Shown here piece after piece: positions 45,838 to 58,629 of a DNA stretch of 64,000 nucleotides. This stretch comes from Glycine soja (taxonomy: Eukaryota > Streptophyta > Magnoliopsida > Fabales > Fabaceae): positions 35,351,718-35,415,717 of the forward strand of contig NC_041021.1 in assembly GCF_004193775.1 (NCBI RefSeq), read 5' to 3'. The notes under the pieces are model-generated. The model made no database searches, had not been told where the DNA came from, and saw nothing but the letters and a program-made list of their open reading frames with translations. Every line of letters starts with the position of its first letter. Within the stretch, counting starts at the first letter, position 1. A program made the position numbers and the translations under genes.

Positions 45838-48657
45838 ATGTTTTATATCTTTTTTTACATTCTTTCCAAGTTTTCACATGCTCAAGTATTGAATCAGTTG
45901 TAACCTGCAACATATGAGATGAAAAATCAAGAATTACAAATAAACTAAGTTTTTCATTGCTTAGAATAAAGCAAATAATTATTTCGACAAAGATGCACAA
46001 TCTAATTGATAATTCTTCAGTTTACCAATCAATTATTCGTTTTTGGATATATAAGGTTCAAAGACTACCAAATTAAATATAAGATATCAATTTAGGCATA
46101 AACTTTGAATTTGACTCATCATCCCAACAATATCATTAATCAAATATTATAAATTAATGAACACAAATCAGTATTCAAACTTCTATTAGCCTATCAATCA
46201 ATATCCTGGAGATTGCTCTAAATAGCCGAGGACAAATCAATTGCATACCCGACAACCTTTGATATCTAAAGCCTTATTTAGTTATAAGTTATCTGAATCA
46301 CATTCCACACACTCCTCCCTCCCTTAACCATCACACAAAAGCATGGATAACTTGTCCATATTGTAAATGTAATGAACAAGGGATTGAGGGGTGATTATTG
46401 AAATTTGAAACTATTACATTTTGCATATAACTTACAAGAATGAATCCGTTCAATAATTAAATTTACAAAATATTATTACAAAAATGTTTGAACTTCCATC
46501 AACTTCAAGAGAAGATTTGCCACAAACTTTAAGCAGGCCACCAAAACAATTTTAAATGTTAAATCCTAGAACAATTACTAGAAGGGGGAAATAACAGGCA
46601 TGCAATACTTACTGTGAGAACTGAGTCGATTGTCAAGTTTGCCAACTTTCTTCTCTCAGCAAGATCTTCTAACTTAGATAGCAAGGAAATTTTAGACTAG
46701 TTCTGAACAAGGAAAAATTCAAACCATGAAGTTAGTAATGGCACAATACATAAACTCATAAAGTGCATAATACAAAATAAAAAAATCAATGCAGTTCTTG
46801 GGGACATTTAGTCATGAACAAAGTTCTCATAGTAACCAATTGTAACAAACGTCATGCATAAATAACAATGATTATGCTGAGCATTTCTGACCACTGCATG
46901 CATATGCATCCTGATGACAGACCCATGCTATGTAATCTTCCTGAAACCATAACTAATTGCGATCAGTATTTCATGCAGCCTAAAAGCAAGCCCTGTATCA
47001 ATTTTGTATAGATTAATGTCAAAAAGTATGCCAAAATCAGAGCCAAAAGAACTTACCTTGCTATCAATTTTAAGGACTGGTTTGTTGGCCATATAAAGTG
47101 CACCCATCAATTGAAGGGCATGAATCTCTAAGGGAAAATTAAAAGGAGTAATAATTGTCACCTACAGAACACACTTTCAACTTTAAGATTACAATAGAAG
47201 GGGAAGGTGAATGTTTATGGTGTGAGAAAAAAATCTAACCAATCACTTACTAAACCAGACACACAAAATGTCTCCACATAGCATCACTAATCTAAAAAAT
47301 TCAATTCAAAATCAGAAAATGTCTAATTCTTTTTTTATCTCTTTTCTTGAGTAAAAGTAACATCTATAGAACATAAATCTTTTTGTAAAAGACAAATCTA
47401 TTTTTTTTTTATCAAAGATAGCATTTACCTTTCAAAAGACTTAAGTTTTCTTGTAGGAAAGAATACCTTGAGTTTTGCCTTATTATTATATGTAACTAAC
47501 TGAAACCTCAGGCAATATTCTTTTTCTTTTGTTTTTTGTTTTGGGATAAAAGATGATTTTTTATTCTACTAAAGAACCAAAGGGTAATCAGCCACTCCAG
47601 CCAAGGTCATCAATGTATATTGACTTAATGTATAGAGGCAACTGAATAAGCATAATAAAAGTTAATACCACGATCCACCTCCTTGATAATAAATACAAAG
47701 TCACAACTCACAATTATTACGAATTACTAAGTTTTATTTTGGAAAACTTGGTTTTATTTTTCATTTCTTCATCTCTTAGAATTAACCCATTACTTCCACA
47801 AACTCATTTGCTTGACCAAAAGGTAATTGATAATTTTTGCACAATAAAGAAAGCATTGTTGGTGACAGAATGATATGGACTCTTTTTTTTTCCTTTAGAA
47901 CATAGTATACCAATTAAAAACATATCAAAGCTAAACATAACAAAATCCTTACCGGACCATATGGCCAACGAAAACCATGACAACGTTGTCCAACATGATT
48001 TCCAGGTACAGCAAAAGACCTTACCAGGAAACGAACCTGCCAATATTTTTTTTAAAATAAAACAACAAAGGAGTCACTAAAGGAATTACATGAGCTTTGT
48101 AATATCCTAGGGAAACCATATAGAATAATGTTAGTTTTTTGTGTGTTTGAATGTGTGCATGTATCAGTGTTAAATTCTGACACTAACAAAGAATCTAGGT
48201 ATCAATGATAGAAACAAAATTGATCAATATCTACAAGTCAATGGGCAATTGCGATTCTTCTATTACTCTCTTATAGAGAATGGCATATTTTTACTTGGAA
48301 TTTCATTTATTTAGCACTAACACGTCTTATCTTGATATACCTGGTCTCCACATAAATTCTCTAGAAACATTTGTGTCACATAGACTTCACCAAAAGCCTG
48401 CTGGTAACTCTTTGGAGAAATTCTTTGTATTAACCTTGTAAAGAAATCCGAAACCTGAGGGTCATGCAGTATAAATTATTTAAAGTTTCCAATTATGGAA
48501 GAAATAGTTTATCTTGAATACAACGGGTAACAATACATGATAAAGTAACAGTAAAAAAATAATAATAAAATTAAAAAAACTTTCTTTAGTTTGAAATACC
48601 TTATGAAGTGATAACATGTGAGCTGCCTTAGCAGATATCTCTCCAAACATGAGATAT
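45838..48657 (-). pseudogene. ALDH12A1: Captured fragment of delta-1-pyrroline-5-carboxylate dehydrogenase gene (ALDH12 family)
   Basis: The family oxidises pyrroline-5-carboxylate/glutamate semialdehyde to glutamate in mitochondria (proline catabolism). Exons with GT/AG borders, minus strand: 48657-48600 (YLMFGEISAKAAHMLSLHK); 48454-48341 (VSDFFTRLIQRISPKSYQQA and on); 48036-47953 (VRFLVRSFAVPGNHVGQRCH); 47161-47057 (VTIITPFNFPLEIHALQLMG); 46940-about 46850 (DYIAWVCHQDAYACSGQKCS, with the catalytic-Cys block GQKC); 46696-46613 (LLSKLEDLAERRKLANLT); 45904-about 45840 (TTDSILEHVKTW). Introns are retained, so DNA was captured, not cDNA. The transit-peptide exons, several exons between 47057 and 46940, and the C-terminus are missing. 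A stop follows GQKCSA. Confidence 0.88.
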
Positions 48658-49100
48658 CTGCAAAAGATTTATAGCAAAAAACCAAATTAAATTTCATAAA
48701 GTAGACAAAATAAGAACATAGGAAATCATGCTCTAAAGCATAAAATACTTGGAACTAAAATGCCCAAGTCAATTTCTTTTTTGGAGAGAAAATGACAATT
48801 GGGTGACATTAGAAAGTTTATTTATTCAACTTCTTATCATAGGAAGCTTTAGAATACCAGGATCATGGTATTTTAGTTACTCCTCTTAGCAGAAGTTTGA
48901 AAGCATTGCTTCTGCCAAAGTCTATATGGGGGAAAAAATTAACAACTTCAACCTACGAGAGTAAACTGAATTGCATTGCTGGAGCCAATTATATTATATT
49001 CACTTTGTTAAAGGAGTTGAAGGAGAGACATGTGTGACTTGTGTTCTGATAACCTAATGAACTCTATTGACTAAATCACCTGAAATGGGCAATTCATATG
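48658..49100. other. Noncoding interval, probable captured ALDH12 intron
   Basis: AT-rich DNA upstream of the first recognised ALDH12 exon. No upstream exon was recognised. Confidence 0.45.
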
Positions 49101-49104
49101 TGCA

Positions 49105-49870
49105 AATATTTAATTTTATGTTTTTTGCAGGCCAAGGCAATACAAGACCCTGTTATGAGACAAGTATGCTCCCTTGTTGATTGAAAGTTACTATGTGTTG
49201 TGTCAATGTAATAGAGGAACTAGTTGTGCTAACGAGAGTTGGGCATGTATGCAGGTACTGCTTGATATCCAGGAAACACATTCTGTCATAATATCATTCG
49301 GAGGGTGGGTGATGGTAAGTTGATAAAATTTTTGAACGATGCTTGGATTCGAAGTTGTGGCAGATTGGTGGATGTAGCTGCTAGTAACACTCCCCATTAT
49401 GAGCTTCAAAAATCTGTGGCTGAGTATATTGATGTGAATGGTTGTTGGCAAATTGATACAATTAAGGATTATCTTTCCCCTAATGTTGTGAAGATGGTAA
49501 CAGATATGGAAGTTAGTTACAATACAGACCGAGCAGATACTATAGCATCGAGAGGAAGTCTAGTGATGGAGTGTGCTTTATGAAATCTGTGTATGAGGTG
49601 AATGGTGTAGCAACTCACAAGAATCATGCTCTCTTCATGGAGATGAGGAAGTGGAAGGGTCCTGAATATGCAAAGGGCTTTCTTAGAAAGATTAGCCAAG
49701 AATGCATTCTCACTAATTTTAGGAGAATGGTTTTTGGTTTAAGCCCTTCAAATTTGTATCCTATTTGTGATGATTATGAGGAACCATTCACACAAAAATA
49801 TATCAAAAGACAAAAAAATTATTTTATTATGAATTTAACTTACCATAAAACAAAAATGTATTATGAAATA
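49105..49870 (+). pseudogene. LINE ORF2 fragment (connection region and zf-RVT)
   Basis: VGDGKLIKFLNDAWIRSCGR to GCWQIDTIKDYL (49300-49475), followed after a frameshift by MRKWKGPEYAKGFLRK, then LTNFRRMVFGL and CDDYEEPFTQ (49640-49790). This matches the region after the thumb of plant LINE reverse transcriptases up to the zinc-binding domain. It is short, lacks recognisable ends, and is old. It lies within CACTA-2 beside the ALDH12 fragment. Confidence 0.7.
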
Positions 49871-50700
49871 AAATAAAAATTGAATATTTATTCAAAATAA
49901 GGTTAAATTATCCATTTAATCCTTATAGTTTCGTGATTCATATTTTTTTAGTTATTATAATTTTAAAGTAATTTTTTTAATATCTATAGTTTATATTTTA
50001 ATTTTTTTTTTAGTCCCTATAGTTTGAAAGTGATTTTTTTAGTTTCTATTAAGTATATTTTAAAAAGATATAAACAGTGAAACTATAAGAAGTAAATTAG
50101 TAATTAAACTTAAAAATAAATATATTTTCTTTAAATTTGAACTGCCTGATATTATTCCCGTTATTCTGGAGCAACATAACTTCATCCAAGTTTTTTTCCA
50201 TTGAATTAGTTGTACCCATGGTACTGCGTGCGAATGGGGGCCGATACAACAGGAAGCAAGACAGGGCACGGTAGCTACAAGCAAAGTACTACCCGCAATT
50301 GGCATTGCAATAAAGGACAGAGGCAGGATCAAGCAGCGCAGCAACAAAAGTAAGCATAAATAATAACACGAAGAACAAGACAAAAACAAAGGAAAAAGAA
50401 AAACAATTTTTAACGGTTGTAGTGAATCGCAGGACCAATAAGCTGGAAACAAGGCAGTGTTTGTTTGACTAGAACCCCGACAAAGTTACCTTACCTCAAC
50501 TTCACATATGATCTAGAGATTAGATAGACATATTTTAAAGCGATTATATACTTTTTTAAGTTTAAATAAAACTATAGCACTAGCAGTTAAATAAAACTAA
50601 TTTTGTCAAACTCTACAGTTATATATATATGGACCATATATATGATGACTCTATATATATAAGCTTTATTGAAATGAAAAATAGACAGAGAAATTTTATG
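49871..50700. other. Noncoding CACTA-2 interior
   Basis: An AT-rich segment with GGTTAAATTATCC and TAGTCCCTATAGTTTGAAAG phrases (49900-50060) resembles common legume interspersed repeats. 50100-50470 is less AT-rich and looks like genic DNA, but I could not recognise a protein on either strand. Confidence 0.45.
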
Positions 50701-50729
50701 CAATGCGCATATCAGAGAATAGAACCTGA

Positions 50730-50788
50730 TCATCATTCTTTTGGTCTCGTGATCCAGAAGACTTCTTCAAACTATCATTATCCTTACC
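50730..50788 (-). pseudogene. Small exon-like block, possibly of the RRM-protein fragment
   Basis: Minus strand, between an AG (GGCAG) and GT: GKDNDSLKKSSGSRDQKNDD. Polar and low complexity, as in linkers of RNA-binding proteins. The link to the exon at 54442 is a guess based on strand and order. Confidence 0.3.
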
Positions 50789-51099
50789 TGCCATAGAAGC
50801 AAAACATACGGGGAGCTAGCCATTAGTATAACTTATTTGATGAATTGCACTATAATGAGTGAACAGAAAAATAAATTGGTTTAATTTGTTTTATATTGCA
50901 TAAATATTCCTTAACAAAAAAGACAACGATGATAGGCTTCAAAGTTTAGGAAACTGCTGCACATTAATTCACACAAATTAATTAATATATATGTACATGA
51001 AATCAAAAAACAAGTTTTCCACTCCGAGACTAGTGATGAATGCTGACTAGCACACTCACAAGAGATTTCAATGCCTTTTCACTCAGTTATGTTTTGGAA

Positions 51100-51378
51100 G
51101 GTGGTGCCTGGGCCCATGATAATCATCAGTGAAAGCAACAAAACCATCCATTTTGAGCATTCTTGATTTTATACTTTTCTTCCCTTTACATTTTACTATT
51201 ATATGATCTCCCTCCCTTACTCACAGAAACGTTCTTATCCTGTTTTTCTGACTGTCACAACAAGACCCCTCTTCAACTTCTCTGTCACTTGTTTCCAATA
51301 TCTCTTTCTCTTCCCACATCACAAACAACTAACTCATTGAATAATATCTACCTTGATATCCCTAAACTTTCTCTGACA

Positions 51379-51457
<79 letters not shown>

Positions 51458-52155
51458 TTTCTTTCATTCTGTTAATTCCTGTCTTCTTCACTCTTTGGAT
51501 TCAACACTTTAATTGATTTGAATTGCATTGACACAGTAGATAGACATAGACGATAGACCCTTGTCATGGCGTGAAATTGGGGAGTCATGGTAGGTGCCTA
51601 ACCCTCAGACTCTTGAGTTGTGTGTGTAAAGGAATAACATAATGGATGGCCATAGGATATGCTTTAAAAAATAGTACTTTTTTCTTTTTCTGTTTCCCAT
51701 ATTTTCTATCTTTTACCAGTGATCCTTTTTCTATGTGTAAATGTTAAAATCGAGGTAGATGGAGGTGGAAAGTGAATTTTAAGCAAAGCTCTCTGTAACT
51801 ACTTATCTGTTTTTCTTTGCAAGTTACTTCTTAAGATTAAACACCTGGCTCTGAAATTCATCATTTTTATTTCTGGGTTTTGCTTAAAGAACAATTTGCC
51901 ACCCCTCCCTTCTTCCTCTTATTCATTCCACAGATAGCCCCACATCCAGTTCTATTTAGACTAAAGGGTGTTGGGCAGTAGTAGTGTTCATGTTGTTGTG
52001 TGAAGAAGTAAGGAGGTGTTGCTTTGCCTAAATTGTGGATGAACATGGATAGGAGGAGTTGGCTATGGCGCAGGATGCCGTCTGAGAAAAGTCCGGGTGA
52101 AATTGAGAGTTCTGGCTGAATGTCGTCTCATTCTGAAAGATTTTCAGATGATCAG
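51100..52155 (+). pseudogene. Captured upstream region and first exon of a filament-like plant protein gene
   Basis: ATG at 52045 opens MDRRSWLWRRMPSEKSPGEI, then ESSG, a stop, and MSSHSERFSDDQ, ending in CAG before GT at 52156. This is the N-terminal signature of filament-like plant proteins (FPP, long coiled-coil proteins). One codon change gives the stop. About 900 bp upstream, with a CT/TA microsatellite and pyrimidine-rich 5'-UTR style text, appears to be the native promoter and leader. No later exon of the family was found, so the piece was cut off in intron 1. Confidence 0.82.
51384..51454. repeat. (CT)n(AT)n microsatellite
   Basis: A compound CT run followed by about 22 TA units, in the captured FPP upstream region. 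Confidence 0.95.
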
Positions 52156-53238
52156 GTGCCTTTTTTTAGTTGCATACATTGTTAACTTCAGTTTTCCATG
52201 CTATCATGGTTTAATTATATTTGTTTCCATCATTTTGCATTACTGAAGAAGGGGGAGTGGGGGAGAGAATACCCTAGAACTTAGATAGCTCTGTCTATTT
52301 GTGGTTTGGGTGAGTTTTTAAGGTAGTAGCTATTTTTGAAGTGACTGTTGTAATCTTTATTGAAGTTGGTAAAGAAGATAGATAAGTTAAAATGACATGG
52401 CTTTAACACTACAAAATTGACAAACTCTGAACCAAGAATGTGGCCTCATCCATTCCAAGCTATAACTACAAGTGATAGGGAGGGAAAATAAGAAGAGAAA
52501 ACCTGTTGAGTCAAGAATACAATACACTAGAATGCTGCTTGCTTCCTAGTGGGAGAGGACTGTTGTTTTACTAGTCTATTGCTTGAGATGATTTGAAGTT
52601 TCTAGGAAGGTTGAAGACATTGTTTATTGTTTTGAGTAGAGATTAACTAGATATATATGTAATATTATAATTGTAAAAAAAGTAAATATCATATAAAAGT
52701 ATTATCAAAGTTTCCTAACAAAAAAAACCAATGTATAAAAAAAAGTTTGAAATTAATTTAATTATTATATAAATTCATTGAGAAACAAAACACTTTTTTA
52801 ATTTGCAGGAGCATAGAATATGCAAATTTCATATCAAAAGGAAGATACTATGTGATAAAAAAAACTTAGATAAAGTATAATAATTTTTTAATCTTAATTT
52901 GATCATCCATACCAAATTAGTTCAATATTGTAGTTCAAACTAACTCATAAATATCTATAGGCATGATCAGATACCTAAATTTAGATTATAGTTTATGACA
53001 TTGTTACCATAATCAGATTGAACTGGCTAATTAAATCGAACAAAAAATAGACTCACGATCAATTTGGTTAAGCATGGATTAAAAATCATCTTTTGAAGAA
53101 TCTAACATAAGAAAGTTTATTTAAATAATTAAAAATTTATCCAAAAAAATCATATATATAGTTGGTCCAATATGTATCGATCAACTTGACTTTTAAGGAG
53201 CAAAAACCACTAAAATATTTAAGGAGCTAGTAATGTAA

Positions 53239-53301
<63 letters not shown>

Positions 53302-54441
53302 GAAACATAAACACGTGCATATAAGATCTGTGGAGATTCAATTTCCTGATTATTTTGGACATCTTGTCAAACAAGCATGGAAGCACTACATCCATTCCCG
53401 TCAACTTCTTTTCCTTTCAATTCATGTCACTTTGCAATGGAGACAAATAAAGTTTGCAAATGGATTAACGTTTGAAATTAGGTAGGTCTAGAAATCTTTA
53501 CTAGAAGTCCTTTTGAATACGATGACATAAAAAATCCCATTTTGGACCACTTATTTGGGAATATAATTCTTAATAAAAATGGTCTACAGAATAATGGAAA
53601 AGTTATTTAGTTCACCGAAAATTTCTAATTTATAAAAGTTATTTGCACATACCATTTAACATTGAATAATTAGATGTACATTAATTAATCAAATATGTAA
53701 TTAACCATTTTTTATATATAATATGGTTTATATGATACATGTTGGAGGTTGTATATAAGGGTAAAATAATTTTTTTTTATATCTAATCTAATTTCTTTTC
53801 CCTTGTTTCTTCCAAACCAAACAACCTCACAACATTATTTCTTTTCATTTTATTTTCTTAAATCTAAACACAAAATTTCACAGTATATTTTCCTATTCAT
53901 TTCTCTCTATCCTTTTTCCATCCACTCTATATTGTGAGGTTTTGAGTACCATGCTATTTTATCGAAAATAAATAATATTGGGAGATATCCTCTGATATAA
54001 ACTAAATTGAGATTTTATTTAAGTAATTTTTTAGAAAATTTAACTAATTAAGCACTTTTAGTAGGATATCATTTTCAATCATATTTTTATTTTATCCATG
54101 AGACTCAAATTATATACTTTTGTCAAAAGATTTAAACTTAATTCTACTCATACTAATTAATGTAATGTAGATTTTTCACAAACAACTAAGATTTCACGAA
54201 TGATAATTATGCTCTAAATGAGAAAAAATAATATATATTATAATTATAGTTATGATTATAAATGAAAGAATAATGAAATGAGGATTGTCTACACCAAAAA
54301 TAAAGAACAGTACAAATTATTAAAATATATATATATATATATATATATACTCACTTATTTATTAATCAACCTTACTCTAAACTTTTTCTAAAATATATAT
54401 ATATAGGTATGTAGATTACCTTCTACTGTAGGTATATTCAC
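52156..54441. other. Noncoding CACTA-2 interior
   Basis: Probably FPP intron 1 followed by AT-rich filler. Contains a TA microsatellite at 53240-53297 and smaller ones at 54326-54348. No further exon recognised. Confidence 0.5.
53240..53297. repeat. (TA)n microsatellite
   Basis: About 29 uninterrupted TA units. Confidence 0.95.
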
Positions 54442-54508
54442 CTTTTTCTTCAACCAAATCAACTCTGATGGGACGTCTCAACAATTCTGTATTATGCAAC
54501 TCAAGAGC
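54442..54508 (-). pseudogene. Captured exon of an RRM (nucleolin-like) protein
   Basis: Minus strand, bordered by CAG and GT: ALELHNTELLRRPIRVDLVE followed by EK. This is the RNP-distal end of an RRM domain (the ALELNG-type helix and last strand), closest in style to nucleolin-like proteins. Only one exon is clear. It shows a third host-gene source within CACTA-2. Confidence 0.6.
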
Positions 54509-54701
54509 CTGTCATAAAAAAACAAATTGATTGTCAGCTCAATGTCTTCCCACTGAACAGGGCTCTTCAATGAACATTAACACAAATGATGACGATGAAT
54601 AGAGACACAGGCACTATATATACAAGAAATCCTAGAAATATAAATGTCAAACCTCCATCACAAGATTAACAACTAATTGTCATGCAAAGACATAGGGTCA
54701 A

Positions 54702-57420
54702 CAATTCTGCTTGTGAAGTTATGGAGTTTATTTCTATTTCAGACCATACTCCTCTAGTTGTCACCACTGAGTTGGTAGTACCTAGAGGTAATTCTCCATT
54801 TAAATTCAACAATGCTATTGTGGATCATCCAAATTTCATAAGAATTGTTGCAGATGGCTGGAAGCAAAATATTCATGGTTGTAGCATGTTCAAGGTCTGT
54901 AAGAAATTAAAAGCTCTTAAAGCTCCCTTGAAGAATCTTTTTAAGCAGGAGTTCAGCAACATCTCCAATCGAGTGGAGGTAGCTGAGGTTGAATATAACA
55001 GTGCGCTTAATTCTCTAAAGCAAAATCCTCAGGATCCTTCCCTTCTTGCTCTGACAAACCGCACTAGAGGGTAGACCATTATGCTTAGAAAAGCGGAGTC
55101 TATGAAATTTGCTCAACTCATAAAAAATAAATATCTCCTGCAGGCTGATAAATGCTCCAAATTCTTTCATGCTTTAATCAAGCGCAACAGACACAGCCAG
55201 TTTATTGCTGCCATAAGGCTAGAGGATGGGCATAACACTTCCTCCCAAGATGAAATTGCCCTTGCTTTTGTGAATCACTTTAGGAATTTGTTTAGTGCTC
55301 ATGAGCTGACCCAAATTCCTTCCATTTCGATCTGCAACAGGGGTCCTAAGGTTCCCACCGATTGCTTTGCGGCCTTACTTTGTCCTACTTCTAAGCAAGA
55401 GGTTTGGAACGTTATCTCTGTGATGGATAACAATAAAGCTCCTGGGCCAGATGGTTTCAATGTTTTATTCTTCAAGAAGGCTTGGAATATCATTGGTGAT
55501 GATATATTTGCAGCGGTTAATGAATTCTTTACAACTGGAAAAATTCTAAAGCAGCTCAACCATGCTATTATTGCGCTTATTCCTAAGCATGATCAGGCCT
55601 CCCAGGTTAACCATTTTAGACCCATATCTTGCTGTAATTTGTTATACAAGATTGTGTCTAAAATTCTGGCCAATCGCATAGCCCTAGTGCTTGAGACTAT
55701 TATTGGAGAAACTCAAACTGCTTTCATTAAGAATAGAAAGATGATGGACAACATCTTCCTAGTTCAAGAGATTTTGCGCAAATATGCCCGGAAAAGATCC
55801 TCTCCGAGATGCCTCCTGAAAATTGACTTGCATAAAGCTTATGATTCCATTTCCTGGGAATTCTTGGATTGGATGCTTAAGTCCATTGTCTTCCCAGCCC
55901 AGTTCTGTACTTGGATCATGGAATGTGTTTCTTCCACTTCCTTTAGTGTGGCAGTCAATGGATCCATTTATGGTCACTTCAAAGGACAGAGGGGTCTTAG
56001 ACAAGGGGATCCTCTCTCCCCTTATCTGTTTGTGCTCTGTTTGGAGTACTTTTCCAGAGATATGAGCAGCCTCAAGGATGATGCCAATTTTAAATTTCAT
56101 CCCAACTGTGCAGGTATTCAGCTATCTCATTTGGCTTTTGCAGATGATATTATGCTTCTATCTAGAGGAGATATCCCTTCTGTGTCAACTATGTTTGCCA
56201 AGCTTCAGCACTTCTGTAGGGTTTCAGGGCTTTCCATCAACTCTGATAAATCTGCCATATACTCAGCCGGTATTAGGCCTCATGAGCTTTCTCATATCCA
56301 ACAGCTTACTGGATTTAGCTTGGGTGACTTCCCTTTTAGATACTTGGGTGTTCCTCTTTTATCATCTAGATTAAATGTATGTCATTATGCTCCCTTGCTT
56401 TCCAAGATTACTGGCCTGATTCAGGGATGGAGCAAGAAGTCTTTATCTTATGCAGGTAAGTTAGAGTTGATCAGAGCAGTTATTCAAGGAATTGTGAATT
56501 TCTGGATGGGGATTTTTCCTTTGCCGCAATTTGTTCTGGACCAAATCAACGTTTTGTGCCATAATTTTCTGTGGGGCAAAGCAGATATTGGCAAAACCAA
56601 GCCCTTGGTTGCTTGGTCAGTAGTTTGTTCTCCGAAAAAATAAGGGGGTTTAGGCCTTTTTAATCTCAAGGACTGGAACCTTGCGCTTCTTTCCTGTATC
56701 CTGTGGGACTTTCATTGTAAGAAAGATTCTCTATGGGTTCGGTGGGTTCACCATTACTATTTCAAAGGGAGCGATGTGTGGAATTATAATACTTCTTCAT
56801 CAGATTCAGTTTTGATAAAGAAAATCATTCAAATAAGGGACTTTATTATCTCCAAAGAGCTAAGTACAGAAGAGGCCAAAAAGAGGATTCAATCTTGGAG
56901 CACCAATGAACAATTGCTTGTTGGCAAAGTCTATGAATACATTAAAGGTGTCAAGCCTACTGTTAGTTGGTGTTCTGTTATATGGAACCCAGCAATCCTC
57001 CCTAAGATGTCTTTCATTCTGTGGCTTGCTAAAAGGAACCGGTTGCTTACTCTTGACAAAATTGCTTTTTTGAACAAGGGTTCCATCTGCCCTTTATGTT
57101 CAAATGAGGCTGAGTCAAATGCTCATTTGTTCTTTTCTTGCAGGAAATCTCTTCAAGTTTGGGCTCACATTCGTGATTTGGCTCCTTTCCGCAGGCGTTT
57201 CACTTCTTTACAGCGCATTACTGACTCTTTAATTAGGGGCAGATCCACATCAGGTGTTCAAGGAAAATTACGTTGTCTGGCTATAGCAATTACAGTCTAC
57301 TGCATCTGGCTGTCTAGGAACAAGCTGATTTTTGAAGATTATCAATTTTCTGTAATAGAGGTTATTAGCAAGATTAAGTTTTTTATGTATAGACAAGCGC
57401 ACCTGTTGCATTTGTTTTAG
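54702..57420 (+). pseudogene. LINE-B ORF2: endonuclease tail, reverse transcriptase, zf-RVT
   Basis: The endonuclease tail ISISDHTPLV is at 54735. After a connector, the reverse transcriptase shows NNKAPGPDGFNVLFFKKAW (55430), IALIPKHDQASQVNHFRPIS, LKIDLHKAYDSISWEFLD (55820), GLRQGDPLSPYLF (55995) and AFADDIMLL (catalytic FADD at 56137-56148). A zinc-binding domain, CPLCSNEAESNAHLFFSC, lies at about 57090-57145. Only two stops (55072 and 56641) break an otherwise continuous frame, so this copy is much younger than LINE-A. No RNase H domain follows the zinc domain. Confidence 0.92.
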
Positions 57421-57540
57421 CATCTTGATATAGGTCTTCTTGTATTAGGAAGACTTTTGATTTTCTCTAGCTGCGAGGTATGTCCCGTTTACTGTTGTAT
57501 AATTTTGGGTTTAATATAATTTACATTTTTCCCAAAAAAA
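54702..57540 (+). mobile_element. LINE-B: 5'-truncated LINE with 16-bp TSD
   Basis: Flanked by AAAGACATAGGGTCAA at 54686-54701 and 57541-57556, with an A tail at 57534-57543. The 5' end is cut within the endonuclease domain, the usual result of incomplete reverse transcription. It inserted into noncoding DNA of CACTA-2. Confidence 0.92.
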
Positions 57541-57556
57541 AAAGACATAGGGTCAA

Positions 57557-58620
57557 ATGATGCATTTAACCAATAGCACCTAGTGAGATAAGACTTGCTA
57601 ATTTTTTTATTAGGCATAGACAAAGAGAATGGCTTTACAAGAAATGACCAGATTAACAAGCAGTATAGAATTTGCAACCTATGAACTGGTTAGAACAATA
57701 TACCATAGCATGAGTTAAAAAAGTTTACATGAACTTATTTCACAAAAATATTGGTGATCAGTTCCTGATTTTTAAGGTGATTGGTTCCTGACTTGCAGCA
57801 ATAGACCGAATCCTCATATTCTGTTTTCTTTTTACAGCTAGGAACAAATTCTTTTATTAATTTGAGAAATCTCCCACACAATCTTTCTATAATTACTCCG
57901 CCAACATTTAAGAGGAGATTATAACCCCAGTTTCCAGGACTAAATTTGTTGACCTAATTCCCCACCTATACCGCTGCCTTGTAATCAAACATCAAGTTGA
58001 GGAATACAATCTTCTTTTTGTGGGAACCTATTATCAATAAGTGTGAGAGAGCTCTAGCTAAGTGGAAGCAACTCTAAATATTTTCCATTCCCTCAAACTT
58101 AGTTATTTTCAACGCCATTCTAAAAGTTTTACCATTTATTTATAATAAAAGTGTCAACTTCATATTAATGTCAAATGAAAACCCAAAAACAGTGAATCAA
58201 ATGAAAACCCATGAAATACTTGAAAAAGGGGTGAGAAAACCCTAAGAGAGAGAGGAGGGCTTCAGCCTTCAAGAACACAACAAATTGGTATTTTTTGGCA
58301 CCTAAAACCAAATGGGTTATGCAACAAATTGGAGAGAAACGTGTTGCAATAATAAATTAAAAAAATAAACAGTGAAGAAAAAAAGACTGTGTATATGTGT
58401 GTTGATGCAGTGTTTGTGATGGAAGCATAAAAATGGGGAATCTTTACAGAGACGGAGGGGTGCAGAGCAAGAGCGTGGCAATGATTGGCCCTGACCCCAA
58501 AGAGTGAAAAGTAGGAATGATTGAGAGCTGCAATGAGAAGGTTAAGGTTCAGTGAAGAAGGTAGGGGCTCAAATGCGAAAGCTGCAGCGAGTAGGTAATT
58601 GCTCTAAATTTTTTTCTTTT
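57557..58620. other. Noncoding CACTA-2 interior
   Basis: No gene was recognised. 58430-58600 is G-rich and 5'-UTR-like on the minus strand and could be the leader of a captured gene, but no start or exon is clear. Confidence 0.45.
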
Positions 58621-58629
58621 TTTGTTATT

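Noticed and set aside
45838..48657. Functional host ALDH12 gene
   Set aside because: It lacks the transit peptide, interior and C-terminal exons, has a stop after GQKCSA, and lies within CACTA-2.
50060..50452. 130-codon minus-strand ORF rich in Leu/Cys/Ser
   Set aside because: No domain, odd composition, no splice context; treated as noncoding.
52045..52155. Functional filament-like plant protein gene
   Set aside because: Only exon 1 is present, with an internal stop, and no downstream exon was found before the CACTA-2 end.
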